DNA from: Ixodes scapularis
Lineage: Eukaryota; Arthropoda; Arachnida; Ixodida; Ixodidae
DNA: 64,000 nt
NCBI RefSeq assembly: GCF_016920785.2
Contig: NW_024609836.1
Location: 67,249,596-67,313,595 of the forward strand
Direction: 5' to 3'
In this document: piece by piece, positions 11,150 to 22,262 of the stretch
How positions within the stretch are numbered: the stretch's first letter is position 1
Layout of the letters: each line of letters begins with the position of its first letter
Program-made: the position numbers and the translations under genes
The notes under the pieces: generated by a model
What the model was told of the DNA's origin: nothing
Seen by the model: only the letters and a program-made list of their open reading frames with translations
The model's database searches: none

Positions 11150-11694
11150 AAAATATTAATCCTTCCCTAGACCTATGCCACCAGTCAGATAGTCTCTTCT
11201 TGGTTATCTCCACCTTCTGTATGTCTATTTTTCCCTCACTATCCATAAATCCGAGCTTTAACTCTCTTCTGAGCGTATATTTTCTCATCCACCTCCCTGC
11301 CATTGCCCATATATTTGAATCTAAGTTTTCTAATCCCCTTTCTTCATTTTGTATCGACGTTGCTCATGTGTAAGCAGCTAAGACCTCTTCATGCCCATCG
11401 TTTTGCATCTATTTCTGTCAGCTTATCTTCAGATTCTGTCATACTGCTAGCTTCCCTGCCCTCGAATGAGAACCATCCCATACGGCCTTGTACACATAGG
11501 TTTGTAATTTTACCGTGTGCTCCCAGAGCCAACCTAGCTACTTCACGTTGCTTTATTTCTAGAAGTCTTGTCTGAACGCCAAGTTTTATGCACAAAACTG
11601 CATTTGCAAAAGTCAGGCTCGGAACCATAACCCCTTTCCGGAACTCCCTCACCCCCTCGTACCTGTTACAGTTCCAGAGAGCTCTATTTTTCAT
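11150..11694 (-). pseudogene. Retrotransposon C-terminal region (degraded)
   Basis: A 101-residue frame at 11389-11694 contains WNCNRYEGVREFRKG, SLTFANAVLCI, QREVARLALGAHGK and GWFSFEGREA, which read as the C-terminal region that follows the RT domain in this element. Downstream pieces such as DIQKVEITKKRLSDWWHRS lie in a shifted frame at about 11150-11250. Stops between them show decay. It continues the RT fragments at 11782-12533 and carries no host function. Confidence 0.75.
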
Positions 11695-11781
11695 TGCCGC
11701 TGCATTTCTGTTGCCCTTACCAGTTACACGTTTTGCATGTTGATTACGATATTCTATACCCTCGTTAAACCATAGTTCTAG

Positions 11782-12117
11782 CTACGTGTATTTATCGAAT
11801 CTCTCAACCTCTAACCTTTGAACCTTTAGCTCTGCAATTCCGTTATCACTAAACACCATGACCGCTGATTTGTCACTACTGAATTCTAAGCTTAACGTGT
11901 GACCTTCTGCGCCACATATATTCATTAAGAACTGAAGCCCTATGCTGCTATCGGCCATTAGCACTATGTCATAAGCATACATCAGACCTGGTAATGACTG
12001 TTTGATATTTTGACCTTGCCTGTCGTATGAAAGGTCAAACCCAATATTGTTTTTTTTCCCAACTTTCCTTCCAATCCTTGGAGATACAACACGAACAACA
12101 ATGTCGACTAAGTGCAT
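11782..12117 (-). pseudogene. RT palm fragment with mutated catalytic box (YAYD)
   Basis: A 111-residue frame holds LPGLMYAYDIVLMADS and LSLEFSSDKSAVMVFSD. The box at 11968-11979 should read YADD, the two-aspartate metal-binding motif of RT. The first Asp codon is TAT (Tyr; plus-strand ATA at 11971-11973), one base from GAT. This alone would abolish polymerase activity. Neighbouring RT fragments are in other frames. Part of the decayed retrotransposon at 10931-14161. Confidence 0.85.
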
Positions 12118-12245
12118 CCCTGTCTAAGACCTCGTTTTATCTCTGTTGGCTTTGTTCTCTTTCCTTCCCATGTTATTAGTACCATGCTGTATTTGTATAT
12201 ATCCCTTAAAAAGTTTAATATTCACTCGTCCGCATTTGAGCCACC

Positions 12246-12533
12246 TCATTGTGTTCCACAAATTGCCTTGAATGATATCGTCATTTTTATATCTAAAAAT
12301 GTTAACCAGAGTAGTCTACCTTTCTTTCCTGCTACCGCGGTACAGTGTGTTACCGAAAATAGATTGTCCTTCTTTTTGAGTAGCTCCCCTAGAACATTCT
12401 CAAAGTCTACCCATGCCTGTAATCTCTCCTTGATAATATGCATTGCCAACCTGTAGACTACTGGTGCTACTGTTATATGGCGATAGCTACTTATGTCAGC
12501 TTTGTCCTTGTTTCCTTTGTATATTAACCTCAT
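12246..12533 (-). pseudogene. RT fingers/palm fragment (degraded)
   Basis: A 95-residue frame reads RLIYKGNKDKADISSYRHIT, VVYRLAMHIIKERLQAW, ENVLGEL and LLWLTFLDIK, corresponding to the N-terminal RT motifs; the usual SYRPIT appears as SYRHIT. The expected Asp-containing motif after FLDIK is frameshifted. Upstream in sense (12541-12660), GADGVPLKLIKQLGPKSKEA lies in another frame, as expected for the region just before RT. Confidence 0.8.
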
Positions 12534-13060
12534 TCTGCTTAGCTTTCATTGTTCCGGGGCTAGTTCCCTTCATGATAATGCTACTTAATGATTTTCCCAA
12601 CGCTTCCTTAGATTTGGGTCCTAACTGTTTGATCAATTTAAGAGGTACACCATCTGCACCTGTCGCTGTGCCCTTTGGAATTCTCCGTTCCGCCCTTTCG
12701 CATTATTTTTGTTCGATAATCTCAACGTCAGTTCTTGAACTATCTTTCACTGGTGAGGAGCTTCCTATGCGTCCTTGCTGCTTAAACTTTTCTGTCACTA
12801 CCGTTCCTATATATTCCATTGCGTCATCCCCTTCAAGCTGATAACCCTCAAGCATGACAATATACTTCTACTCCAACTTTGTTTTATGAGTTTGTACATT
12901 CAGGTGGCTCCAAAACTTCCTAGTTGTTTTTCTATCTTTTTGATTTAAACCAGACAGCCATTGCGCTTCCTCCATTTGAACCTTTTCATTAATCAAGCAG
13001 GATGCCTCCCATCTATGTACTTTTAATAAATCTATCCTTCTTTTTTTTACCTCACTTTCT

Positions 13061-13160
13061 AGTGCCCCATTGCACTTAGAATATCTGTGCCTTCTGGAAG
13101 CTTCTTGGCGTTTTTCTATAGCCTTCTTTACGTCATCTTCCCACTAGCTCTTAGGTTTGC
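13061..13160 (-). pseudogene. Retrotransposon linker fragment
   Basis: The minus strand reads WEDDVKKAIEKRQEASRRHR in one frame after a stop, resembling the basic linker between the APE endonuclease and the RT in non-LTR elements. It fits in order between the endonuclease pieces (13.55-14.1 kb) and the RT pieces (below 12.7 kb). Confidence 0.6.
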
Positions 13161-13552
13161 GTCTTCGTTTCCCCCTTCCTTTATTGCATACTTCAGACAG
13201 CTCGTTCGGATAGCTTAGTCACTTAGCCTCGTGTAACTCCAATCCGTTTGAGTATCCTCAGAAATTGTCTCCACTATTCGCTAAGCTACTATTTCCAACT
13301 GCTCCTCTGCATAAAATGTTACATGATCTGGTTGTTTGTCTTTCTCTGTACCTGCGTTTCCTTACCTAGTAAAGCTCAGATTAATTCGTTGGCGATCACT
13401 ACCGAGGCTCCTTGAACTCACTTTATTTATTCTCATTTTCTCTACCCTGCTATACATCCTATTTGACATCAGTACGAAAGCTATCCTAAAATGTAAACTC
13501 CGTTTCCCATGTTATTAGCCCGTCGCACTTCTCAAAGGTATTGCGTGAATAT

Positions 13553-14100
13553 AAGTCCTGTCTTTCACACATCTCCTGTAGTATGTTTCTTCTTGAATCT
13601 GTGTACCCATCCAGGTCCTCTGAATGGGTATTCATGCCCCTTATAGGTTAATTACCTCGTAATGTTTTCCTTGTTCAATAATGTATTTTGAAACACATTG
13701 CACCATTTTACTGTTCTTCTCTTTAGCATTTACTCCTATCCAGAGGTGCGCAAATTCAAGAAGGACCTGTTCCTCTGCGAAAGCCCCTTTTAGCCATAAA
13801 TGTTCCGTGAATTTTTCTCTGCGTCTATACAAATTTGCATTTTGTTTTTTTCTAAAAAAGAAACGCTCAAATTCCGCCTTTTTTCCTGCTTCCCTCCATT
13901 CTATTGCATTGTTACCAAAAGTAATCAGGATTGCAAAGGCATTAGATCCTCATGTCTTAGTTGCTCTTCTGTCTCCTCCCATTTTAACTTGTTCCTAACT
14001 CCCTGCGTGTTTATGTATGCTATATCTGCTCTAACTTTGCACCTAAGTCTCTTGCAGTCAACTTTCCGAGGGGGAAGGGGCCCGGTCAGGATGGTGACGA
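13553..14100 (-). pseudogene. APE-like endonuclease fragments (degraded)
   Basis: At about 13553-13640 the minus strand reads MNTHSEDLDGYTDSRRNILQ, matching the region where APE-type retrotransposon endonucleases carry the GDFN/GDMN motif. At 13641-13832 a 63-residue frame and at 13925-14100 ADIAYINTQGVRNKLKWEET then EEQLRHEDLMPLQ mark the endonuclease N-terminus. The family's endonuclease nicks target DNA to start reverse transcription. Stops and shifts separate these pieces, so no active enzyme is encoded. Confidence 0.7.
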
Positions 14101-14161
14101 CCAATGTTGGTGTTCGCCCGATGGTAGTCCCCCGGTAAGTCGAATAAGGAAAAAAAAACAA

Positions 14162-15740
14162 AAAAACTAAAAGTTGTTCGATCCTGCTGAAAACATTGCG
14201 ACGTTGGTAGGTTTACGGTGGCCATTGTGGCCACTTTTATTTTCAAAACAAAACGACAAGTCAACGGTAATACCAAAACTTCCACAATTAAAACCCTGTA
14301 CTTTAGTCCCCAGTCTCAACAGCCGAATTTCCCCGAGAATCCTCTCGGCAGCCCTTTTCTAGCCTCGTAGAGGCCTCCTTTCCCTCCAGAGATGGACCAA
14401 TCACTTCAAATTTCACCACTCCCACGTGGTACACTGTCGTCCAATGGTCGGCGAGCTGTCATCCTGGCGCTGCAACCGCCAAACCTAAATTCCTTGTAGA
14501 GTTGTTCTCTGCGAATTTCCCAGTCTGACTAGCGCCAACCGCTAAGTTATTGCATCGGGCAAAAAGCGACAATTTTACACTAAGCGGCAAAACCCTCTAT
14601 GTACAGGCACATTCGGTTAAAAGCCGCAAGCCGCTCTTCACACGTGTTCTCCCCACACCCCCTCTCGAAACCCGAGACGTTTCTTAACGACCGGGGTCCG
14701 ACTCTTCTCCACCGACCCCCGCGGCTGCTCGAAGCCGCCCGCCCGTGGGGGCGGAAGACGCCCAAAAAATGCAGACACAAACATAGGCAGATAAAAAAAA
14801 AAAACACTGCCGACGCAACTGTAGAAAGATAGACTTTTCCAAAACAAATCTTACTTATTTATTACAAAATCCTTCGTTACTTAACACTTGCTTTTACAAT
14901 TTCTGTGTCGCTTACGCTTTGGCATTTGTCATAGTTCGACTGCATCTACACCGGAGTCATCAGGGTTCCAAGACTCCCTCCAAAAAAATTTAGGACATTG
15001 TCGTCATTCCTATCTCCCATAGTGCTACCTGTGAATCCACTCAAGTGGATGCCCCATGCAAAAGGATCGGAGCGAGCCTCATATACCGCCCCGTTTACTT
15101 ACAATACGCCGTATTTCCAAGGACATAGCTCGCCACCTCACGAGAATCGATGGAACCATCACAACGGGTTTGCGGGTGATTGTTTTGACACAAGAAACTT
15201 GCCAATATTGAGCGCCTGAATGTTCAAAATTGGCAGTCACCGTGACAGTACCCTAAAGCTCATTGATTGGTTTAAGAGAAGAAAAAAAAAGTACATTTAG
15301 GAAGAAAGAGAGGGGGAAGTTGGGCTGATAGACGTTATGAGCTGCTTCAATATATGAGTGATGCTGCGGTTATACGCGACGAACAATGTGACCTATGTAA
15401 AAGCTTGTTTCAGCCATCGTTGGACTCCTGCGAAAGATAAATAGAAATTGGACAGACATCACCTCCGTGGATCCGGCGAAAGTTTAAAGATCGAAGACAG
15501 TCGTCCGCCATCTTGAAAATTAAGTGTGTCAGAAACGCGTGCTCACTTTGTGCGCTATATCCTCTCTTGCCATTCGAAAGACTCGTAGTAGCGGTGCTAT
15601 GACAACCTAAGTAGAAGGCAACGCTTCAGCAGTCCAAAAACCATCTGGAGTCAGTTTTCTCCTGCTTTCTAGGCAGGTTCGGTATGCTACAATCGGGCCG
15701 CGACCCATAATGTGTCCAATAAAAAAATAAATACATTATA
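14162..15740. other. No supported gene
   Basis: Mixed-composition stretch with short ORFs on both strands. The segment 14640-14780 is CpG-rich (CCCCGCGGCTGCTCGAAGCC) but has no recognisable product or splice context. Confidence 0.4.
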
Positions 15741-15818
15741 TGTGTGTGCGTGTGTGTGTGTGTGTGTGTGTGCGCGTGTGTGTGCGTGTGTCTCTGTGTG
15801 TGTGTGTGTGTGTGTGTG
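15741..15818 (+). repeat. (TG)n microsatellite, interrupted
   Basis: About 78 bp of TG dinucleotides interrupted by CG and CTCTG. Confidence 0.95.
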
Positions 15819-16908
15819 GCTTTATGCTGGGACTTGACTCAGACAAGCTGGATGAATCGTAGTCCATTATTTCCCACGGGCGATCCCGACGGCCCTCCGA
15901 CCGCTTGTGACGTTGGGTGAAACAGGGTCAGACCGCTCATGTGCTGATGATACGAACGTTATTAGATTAGCTCAGTTACGGAACTGCTCATAGACGCTGC
16001 TTGCACGAGCAGTACTCCCCCTCACTCACAACGACTCGCCTCCCGTCGCTAGACGCGCCGGACTAGTAACTGCAGTGTATTCTATGGGATACGTACGCTT
16101 CGAAGCACAGTGTCTAGATGGCGTTCGATATCTTCCTTATAGAACACACAGTTATGAAACAAAAATCTAGATGGGGCTTCGGACGACGGGAGGGGAACTG
16201 AAGTGAGGGGGGGGGGGGGGGTACCTCCTTCTGCAGGAGTTCCACAACTGAGGTAATCTAGTAACATTGGTTTATACAACATCCGACGTCACAACAAGAT
16301 GGCGGACCAGTTCAGTTTATTGGGATCTGTCTCCTGTCGGATTATAACTAGTATATATGTAAAAAGAAATGTTCTGCTGTTGAAACATGCCACAGAAATT
16401 GACAACTACACACTCATTTGTTTACACCAAAAATGATGTAATTTAGCTTGTCTCATAGCTAACAGCCTAGGGGAATTACAACAACACCCTTAGGATGCTG
16501 GTGAACGTCCTAGCAATATCATGTTGGCGATCTTTAAAGCCTCCTAAAGACTTTCTGTTTTACAAGTGACATTAATACATGCAACACCCCATGCGTTCCT
16601 CACACGCACAGAAACGGCAAATACAGACGCAGTGGATGATGCACTAGAGGAATCGTGACTTTGGTAACTACTCCCCCGCCTCATACATGTACTCAAAAAT
16701 TCAGAGACACTCACTGGCACGTGCACCTTTTTCCCCGAAATGACGAAGGTTACATGCATGTCATTTTGTTCTCGTCAGTCTTTCGTGTAATCCATAATAA
16801 AATGAAAATCTAAGTAAAAAAAAAACAAAAAAAAACAAAAAAAAAACAAGAAAAAAATCAGCCTTTCCATTTTGGTAAAGGAGGAAGAGCAGCGGAGCTG
16901 TACTATAT
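15819..16908. other. No supported gene; G run and A-rich patch
   Basis: Contains a guanine run at about 16207-16222 and an A-rich AAAAACAAAA patch at 16816-16860. Short ORFs have no recognisable product. Confidence 0.4.
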
Positions 16909-17629
16909 GTACCACCCACTGATCTCAATGACAATTGCTGGATCGCGTTTGCCCGCTCTGCGAATGCGGTCACTGGCGGCCATCTTTAGGTAGAGTTATA
17001 TTACCTCTAGCCAAGGTACAGCTCCTGCAGCCACTGTAATCCAGCCATGGCAGACAGCGTTTTGGCAGGTGTGGTGGCAGGCTGCCGTCAAAATAGGGTG
17101 GATGATATTTCGTGCTTGATTGAAATTGTTTGACGAAACATGTTTTTGAAACCCAGCGTGAACGTTAGCGCGATCTTTGAGGACCCGGTGAAAGTTTCAC
17201 GAAATCGCAGCACCGGTGGAAAAGCAGCACAGCTCGCATCGAAAGTCGCATCGAAGGAAGCATCGAAAGCAGACGCCCTTACGGAGTCTGCTTTCGATGC
17301 GAGCTGCGCTGCTTTCCCCGGTGCTGCGCTCTCGTAGAACTTTCTCCGGGCCCTCAAAGATGAGGCTATACCGTTCACGCCGGGTTTCAAGAATCTGCGT
17401 CGTCGAACAACTTGAATCAAGCACAAATTATCTCCCACGGTACAGTGTACTAGATCCACGGCTATTTTATGGCACCCGGCCGCCATTGTGCTGTCCGCCA
17501 TATTACTATGATGGCTAGAGATGATATAACTCTACCTAAAGATGGCCGCCAGTGACCGCATTTCGGTCCATAGGCGGAGCTGGTCAAACGCGATCCAGCA
17601 AATAGAGATAGAGATCAGTGGTACCACCA
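16909..17629. mobile_element. Large foldback element (~720 bp)
   Basis: The two halves are reverse complements centred near 17276. The left arm has CACTGATCTC, GGATCGCGTTTG, GCGGTCACTGGCGGCCATCT and TTAGGTAGAGTTATAT; the right arm has ATATAACTCTACCTAAAGAT, GGCCGCCAGTGACCGC, CAAACGCGATCC and GAGATCAGTG. The centre is a tight stem, GCATCGAAAGCAGAC with GTCTGCTTTCGATGC. ORFs occur on both strands (for example 17140-17337 plus and 17197-17424 minus) because the arms mirror each other. No transposase; family unknown. Confidence 0.85.
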
Positions 17630-17692
17630 TCTATAAGCTAAGGCGGCAACCAGACGACCGGTAAGTCTGGTTGCCGCCGTCGCTAATAGATG
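17630..17692. repeat. Compact hairpin next to the foldback
   Basis: GGCGGCAACCAGAC (17642-17655) pairs perfectly with GTCTGGTTGCCGCC (17665-17678). Outer CCATCTATAAGC and GCTAATAGATGG also pair with one mismatch. It abuts the right end of the foldback element, so it may be a separate small insertion. Confidence 0.85.
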
Positions 17693-17813
17693 GCGGTAGC
17701 TGTCCAGAGGGTTGTGTCGAGATTTATTTGTCCACGGACACGAAACGGAGGAAGCTAGCCCTTAAGAACACCGCTGTAAAAAAAACATTCGTACACAGGC
17801 AATGCCTAGGGAC

Positions 17814-17937
17814 TTTTAGTAGACCGCACGCTAGAGATTCGCGTTGCTATAGCGGGAGCTTGTGCCGTCACTTCGAAGCATAGATTGAGCACTCGCCCGC
17901 TGGTCTCGCTTCCCTCAGGGTATACGATCTACTAAAA
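17814..17937. mobile_element. 124-bp MITE, TTTTAGTAGACCG termini, copy 1
   Basis: Left terminus TTTTAGTAGACCG and right terminus CGATCTACTAAAA are inverted repeats with one mismatch. The interior shares TTCGCGTTG, GCGGGAG, TGCCGTCACTTCGAAGCATA and TTGAGCAC with 30382-30500. Confidence 0.75.
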
Positions 17938-18036
17938 TTCTATTATTCAAGATCGTCGCTAAAACAGCCTCGCGGTTAAAGAGGGCGCTAGTGCGACGGA
18001 TACCCTTCAAAGGAAGTGTTCACCTAAACTTTACCA

Positions 18037-18443
18037 TTAGGGATGTCGCGAACCTGTTGAGGTTCGAGTTCGAATAAGTTCGACTCTGCCGAACTTGAAA
18101 CGCGAAGATCGAAAAGGTTCCTCAGAAGTTGGACGTTTGGGCGCATGCGCGAAAATTTGAAAACGAGCTGACGCCACTTGGCAGAGTAAAAGCGCAGCAT
18201 TCGTTGACGTTGAGGAACTAATAAAAGCATTAAAAGCACGTGCATTTACTTTTACACTGTCTAAATATTGGTTATCATTTGGTGGAATATAAAATAAGCA
18301 ACTTTATAAATTACTCGTTTCCAAATAATTCGAACTTTGTGTGTAAAAGTCGGGAAACGCTCTCCATAAGTCGAACGTCGTCGAACTTTGCTAGGAGTTC
18401 GAACGGTCGGCGAACCAGTCAAACCAAAGTTCGCGCACCCCTA
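18037..18443. mobile_element. Inverted-repeat element with TTAGGGATG termini (hAT-like MITE)
   Basis: The left end TTAGGGATGTCGCGAAC pairs with the right end GTTCGCGCACCCCTAA. The interior is full of GTTCGAAC-like words on both sides (AGGTTCGAGTTCGAATAAG, GTCGAACTTTGC). No ORF of its own. hAT affiliation is a guess from the terminal style; no matching 8-bp duplication was found. Confidence 0.65.
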
Positions 18444-18952
18444 ACCGTAGCACCTTTTCCGGACCCTTTTTACACTTTTAAATATTGATGGATGTTCGAT
18501 GCAAAAGCACACTCTGCGATTGAAAATGGTGTATTAGGTCAAAATAAGGATGTTGAAAGGGTGTGGCTATTGGTGTAGAACAGGGTTTTTACACCCTTGA
18601 GGGTGTAACATTGCTTAACGTGCACGTTCGCTGAACACAGTGGCCCCGACCGAAGATATGGCTGCATTCGCATCAACAGCTTGTTATATGCTAACGAAGT
18701 ATACATTCCGGTGTGTTGTGCCTGACAGCCTAAAAACCACCGGGCGCAGCCTGCATGGTTCCGGCGTCTTTGTGTTTTCTTAACTTTGGCGTCAGGAAAG
18801 TTGCCGGATCGGAGCCACTGTTTCCTACGAGAGATAGTTCGTCAGCGTTGGGACAAATGGCTGAGTTGTTGGAGGAGACACTTTCGCGGTGGCGTCGGCA
18901 ACCCCTTGCACGAATGGAAATACGTGCGAGCTGTCTACTCTCTTAGAAATGA

Positions 18953-19193
18953 CTGCACGTATACTTAACCGCAAAACACTCGAAGAGCCGATCTCTGCGA
19001 TCTACGAAACCAGCTCAGCAAATGATGAGGCAGCATTACGCAATGCAAGCATGACGCTTTGCATTGAGGAATGACACAGCGCACTCTTTATTTTTTGGTC
19101 TAAACGGATGTTCCGCCTCATCATTCGCTCCGCTGATTTCGTAGATAGCAGAGATTGGCTCTTTGAGTGTCTTGCGGCTAAGTAGACGTGCAG
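18953..19193. mobile_element. AAGAGCC-type foldback MITE, copy 1
   Basis: Arms of about 80 bp: the left has CTGCACGTATACTTAACCGC, AAAACACTCGAAGAGCCGAT and CTCTGCGATCTACGAAA; the right, inverted, has TTTCGTAGATAGCAGAGATT, GGCTCTTTGAGTGTCTTGCG and GCTAAGTAGACGTGCAG. AATGATGAGGC is paired with GCCTCATCATT. Related arms occur at 61735-61985, 22893-22945 and 39497-39535. Confidence 0.85.
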
Positions 19194-19967
19194 GAAATTT
19201 GTAGAGTGGTATAATAAACGTCAAAAATTCATATCCTACAAAAAAAAAAAAAAAAAAAAAACTTGGCGTAAAAAAACAAGCTCGTTTTGTAGATTCTCTA
19301 ATTACAAATTACTGTATGCTTTTGACTTTTAATGCCAAAACGTTACTCGAGTGCCGTATTCTTATCTAGACGACGTATCGTTCTCAACGTGCCACAAACG
19401 TTTAGGAATTGAGAAAACACAAATTATCGCAAATAAACTATATATAAAAACAATCATAAATACTCCACTCCATTCTTCAAACACACCCAAACAACCCAAG
19501 AAAAAAAAAATCGGCGTATGGCAACAGAAATAAAGAAAAAGAAAAATTCCAGCCACTAAAACAACGTGAACGCTTTCTGGGGGAAATCCCTGCGTGCTGA
19601 ATAGCGCAATAGCCATGTACACGTACGCTCACCCATGTGCCTCGAAACCGGCCGACAACTTCGTTACGAAACGCAATGGATGCTATACGAGCTGTAACCC
19701 AACCAATCCAGCACTCTCATTCTATATCACGTGACTACAGTCCCCGCTGCGCAGCTCTCCAGGTCACGTGACGCTCACACGCCATATGATTGGCTTCGAC
19801 CCTCTCGTGGCGCCCTCTCTGGTCCATCCCATAAGCTGAAACGATAGAGCACCGGCGTGTGTGCACAACCGCGGCCGCCGCCTATAATGATGGTATTACA
19901 CTATACACGTTGGAGGAGGGGAGGGGGGGGATATTAACATGAGCGTAACATTGCCACAGATTAAAAA
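19194..19967. other. No gene seen; upstream of a promoter candidate
   Basis: A long A run lies at about 19240-19260. Two CACGTGAC sites (about 19726-19733 and 19763-19770) precede the candidate promoter at 19968. The overlapping 86-residue minus ORF at 19362-19622 is low-complexity. Confidence 0.4.
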
Positions 19968-20070
19968 GGGGCGGGGCGAGGAGACCAGGTGTTCATTATG
20001 CGGATGTGGCCTCGTCACGCCCACCCCGGCGTGTCACGCCTATAAAACCCATTTGTCGCGCCGACCCGCC
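19968..20070 (+). promoter_or_regulatory. Candidate Pol II promoter: GC box and TATA box
   Basis: A GGGGCGGGGCGAG GC box (about 19968-19980) lies about 60 bp upstream of CCTATAAAAC (TATA at about 20041-20047), with E-box-like CACGTGAC sites further upstream. A start near 20070 would give a transcript whose first ATG (20095) opens only a 27-codon frame to 20178. No convincing downstream exon was found, so the gene is unknown and the promoter itself is an inference. Confidence 0.35.
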
Positions 20071-20628
20071 TAACTTCTTCCGCCTTCGCCGTATATGAAA
20101 AACAACATCGTCGACTCGATGCCAGCACAGCGGTCGTCTTCAAGAAACCTTAGATCCGTTCGTTTATGTCGGTATTAAGTGTTTCCTTAACATTATAAGT
20201 TGTTTCATACAAAACGTTTTTTTTTAGGAGTTGGCTATAGTACAAGAATCACGAAATATACTATATAGAAATCACGCGTGTACACGTATTTACAAATGGC
20301 GTGAGCGTAAACGTTTCTTTTTTTATTTTATTTCTTTTAAGACGGCTACACAGTTTATGATTAAATGTTGTTTTGTTCCCTCTATATTTATTTCATGGAG
20401 AGGTGAGGAGGTGAACTCATATGGATGAATGATGTCAGGGAGGTGAGGTCAAAAATTTTTCACCGTTTTCGTGCCGTGGTTTCTTGCCCCGTTTTAGGTG
20501 CAAAATGCTATTTTTGGCGCAATATTACCTACGTCGTTTTAACCTTGCATCTCTGCCGTACCTCACCGAATCATCTCTACCACCACATACGATAGATAGT
20601 TCGTCTTCACTCATGTGGGAGTTGTAAC

Positions 20629-21262
20629 TTAGACCAGAGCCGTGTATAGAGAGAGTTTGGCCAATGGGAGGAGCGGGCAGAGCTAGGGCGTGGATCAGAC
20701 ACAGATAGAGGTCTTGTCATGCTCTCTTGGCCAACTAGAAGCCGAAAAGAATCCCCTAGCGGTGGTAGCGAGAAACAATTTTAATAAGAGGTTAACGGTT
20801 AAATGTAGTAACTCTTCATGGTTGAAAATAGGGTGCACGTGATGTTTCGATTATGGTCATGCAAAAAGATGTAAGAAACCAAGGTGCGCTCGAACTCTGT
20901 TTCGCTCGAACAGAGTGTCATTGCTCGGACGGCAGATTCTCGGCCTTCGGCGACTGGCGTACGGATTCTGCCGATCGTTCCGGCAGTCGCGCTCTTCCAC
21001 CATGATTCTGGATGACCGTGATTGAAACATCACGTGCACATTCATATTTTCAGTCACCGAGAGTTACTCCGACGCACTTATTAATTTCGTTTCTCGCGAC
21101 CACCGCCAGGGTATTATTTGCGGCTTCTGGATGGCCACATTCGAATTTGTAAAGACGCCCTGAAACACGCCCAGCCCGCTTTCGGCCAATGGCACTTCCT
21201 CATTTGCCTCGTACTTCCCCAATGAATAATAGCCAAACTCTTTCTATACACGACTCTGACGT
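20629..21262. mobile_element. Foldback element (~630 bp), CGTGTATAGA termini
   Basis: The left arm has AGAGCCGTGTATAGAGAGAG and TTTGGCCAATGG; the right arm inverted has GCCAAACTCTTTCTATACAC and GACTCT. Inner arms also pair: GTGCACGTGATGTTTCGATT (about 20833) with AATGAAACATCACGTGCAC-type sequence near 21022-21042, and GCGGTGGTAGCGAGAAAC with GTTTCTCGCGACCACCGCC. Arms are interrupted by indels. No transposase. Confidence 0.8.
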
Positions 21263-22207
21263 AAACCAACAGGGTACGAAATTGTGGGAAGAGCGTTTTT
21301 AAGAACAGCTCTTACTTTGGTTTCGGTGGAAGAAAAAAAAGTGTGAACGGGCACCGCCTCGTCATCAATCAAGTGTGTCAAAAGTTAGCTCGCATTTGTG
21401 ACTGATGCCGCGTGAGAAGCACACCGTGACAGGGGCTCGGGGAACTGTCCTTATGTGCGCACGCCTTTTTGAAACAGCGCTGCGCGCAACCGCGTTTGCG
21501 CATGAGCCCTAAACCCACACTGCCCCTGCCGGGAGATGCGCGAAGTTCAGGTGAAATGTCGGCCCCCTTTCTGGCCTTGTTCAGATATCTCTTTTGTCTT
21601 TTGCCGTGGAGAAGAGTTTGTCGTGATGGCACTCTTGGCACTCTGCACCATTCGGTGGCAAGCGATGTGTCGCGTTAGAGGCTCCGTCTCCATTTTGTTT
21701 CTCGGTAGTAAATTGGAGGCTTTCATCACGAGTTAGACGTCATTGAATGAAGTTCCTATTGCTCGTCGTTGTAGCTCTGCAGTCTAAAAATATTCATGAT
21801 CGATGAACCTTCAATTGTACTTCAAAGACAACCTTGCAATGTTCCTTAGAGCCTGCAGCTCCACCAGCCTCGCTGAATAAATGAAACGCCCCACTCATCA
21901 TTGCGAATCCTCCACACCGACTCACTTCAAATCTACAACTTCAACTCCGCACCCGCTCTGTTCAACCGCTAACCAATCGCTCAGAAGCGAAGGTGGCAGT
22001 AATGACATGCCGCAACGACATTTCGGTATACTATATGTATACACTTACTTGACAGAAAAGGGGATTGAAAAATTCGGTTAATTAGTTTCATAGTTGTCAT
22101 TTCAGTAGAATTATTGCCTTTTCAAGTTTTGTATATCACCCTCAAGTCTGGAATATTATAGAAAACTGTTTGAGGAAAAGGATACCAAAACCTTCGAGTG
22201 TGAATAA
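21263..22207. other. No supported gene
   Basis: Short overlapping ORFs at 21378-21740 on both strands without recognisable domains or splice support. Confidence 0.4.

Positions 22208-22260
<53 letters not shown>
22208..22260 (+). repeat. (TA)n-T18-G20 composite tract
   Basis: TATATA for about 15 bp is followed by about 18 T and then 20 G without interruption. A similar T16-G16 junction is at 54181-54212, and a G run is part of the hAT-like element at 32.1 kb. Confidence 0.9.

Positions 22261-22262
<2 letters not shown>

Larger units (their letters stand above)
10931..14161 (-). mobile_element. Decayed APE-type non-LTR retrotransposon (~3.2 kb)
   Basis: Minus-strand translations in several frames give, from right to left, endonuclease fragments (about 13550-14100), a linker and RT start (about 12540-13160), RT fragments (11782-12533) and a C-terminal region (about 11150-11694). 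A 3' UTR with an A-rich run (T run on plus at 10991-11017) follows, then a terminal GGTGGCGCAAGTCACC hairpin (about 10970-10990) and a TCTATCTATCCAT tail. Frameshifts and stops are frequent and the RT active site is mutated, so it is inactive. The clade is not assigned. The 3' hairpin is shared with loci at 45.9, 46.4 and 53.8 kb. Confidence 0.85.

Noticed and set aside
18060..18080. tRNA B-box-like GGTTCGAGTTC
   Set aside because: It is one of many GTTCGA words inside the hAT-like MITE at 18037-18443, with no A box.
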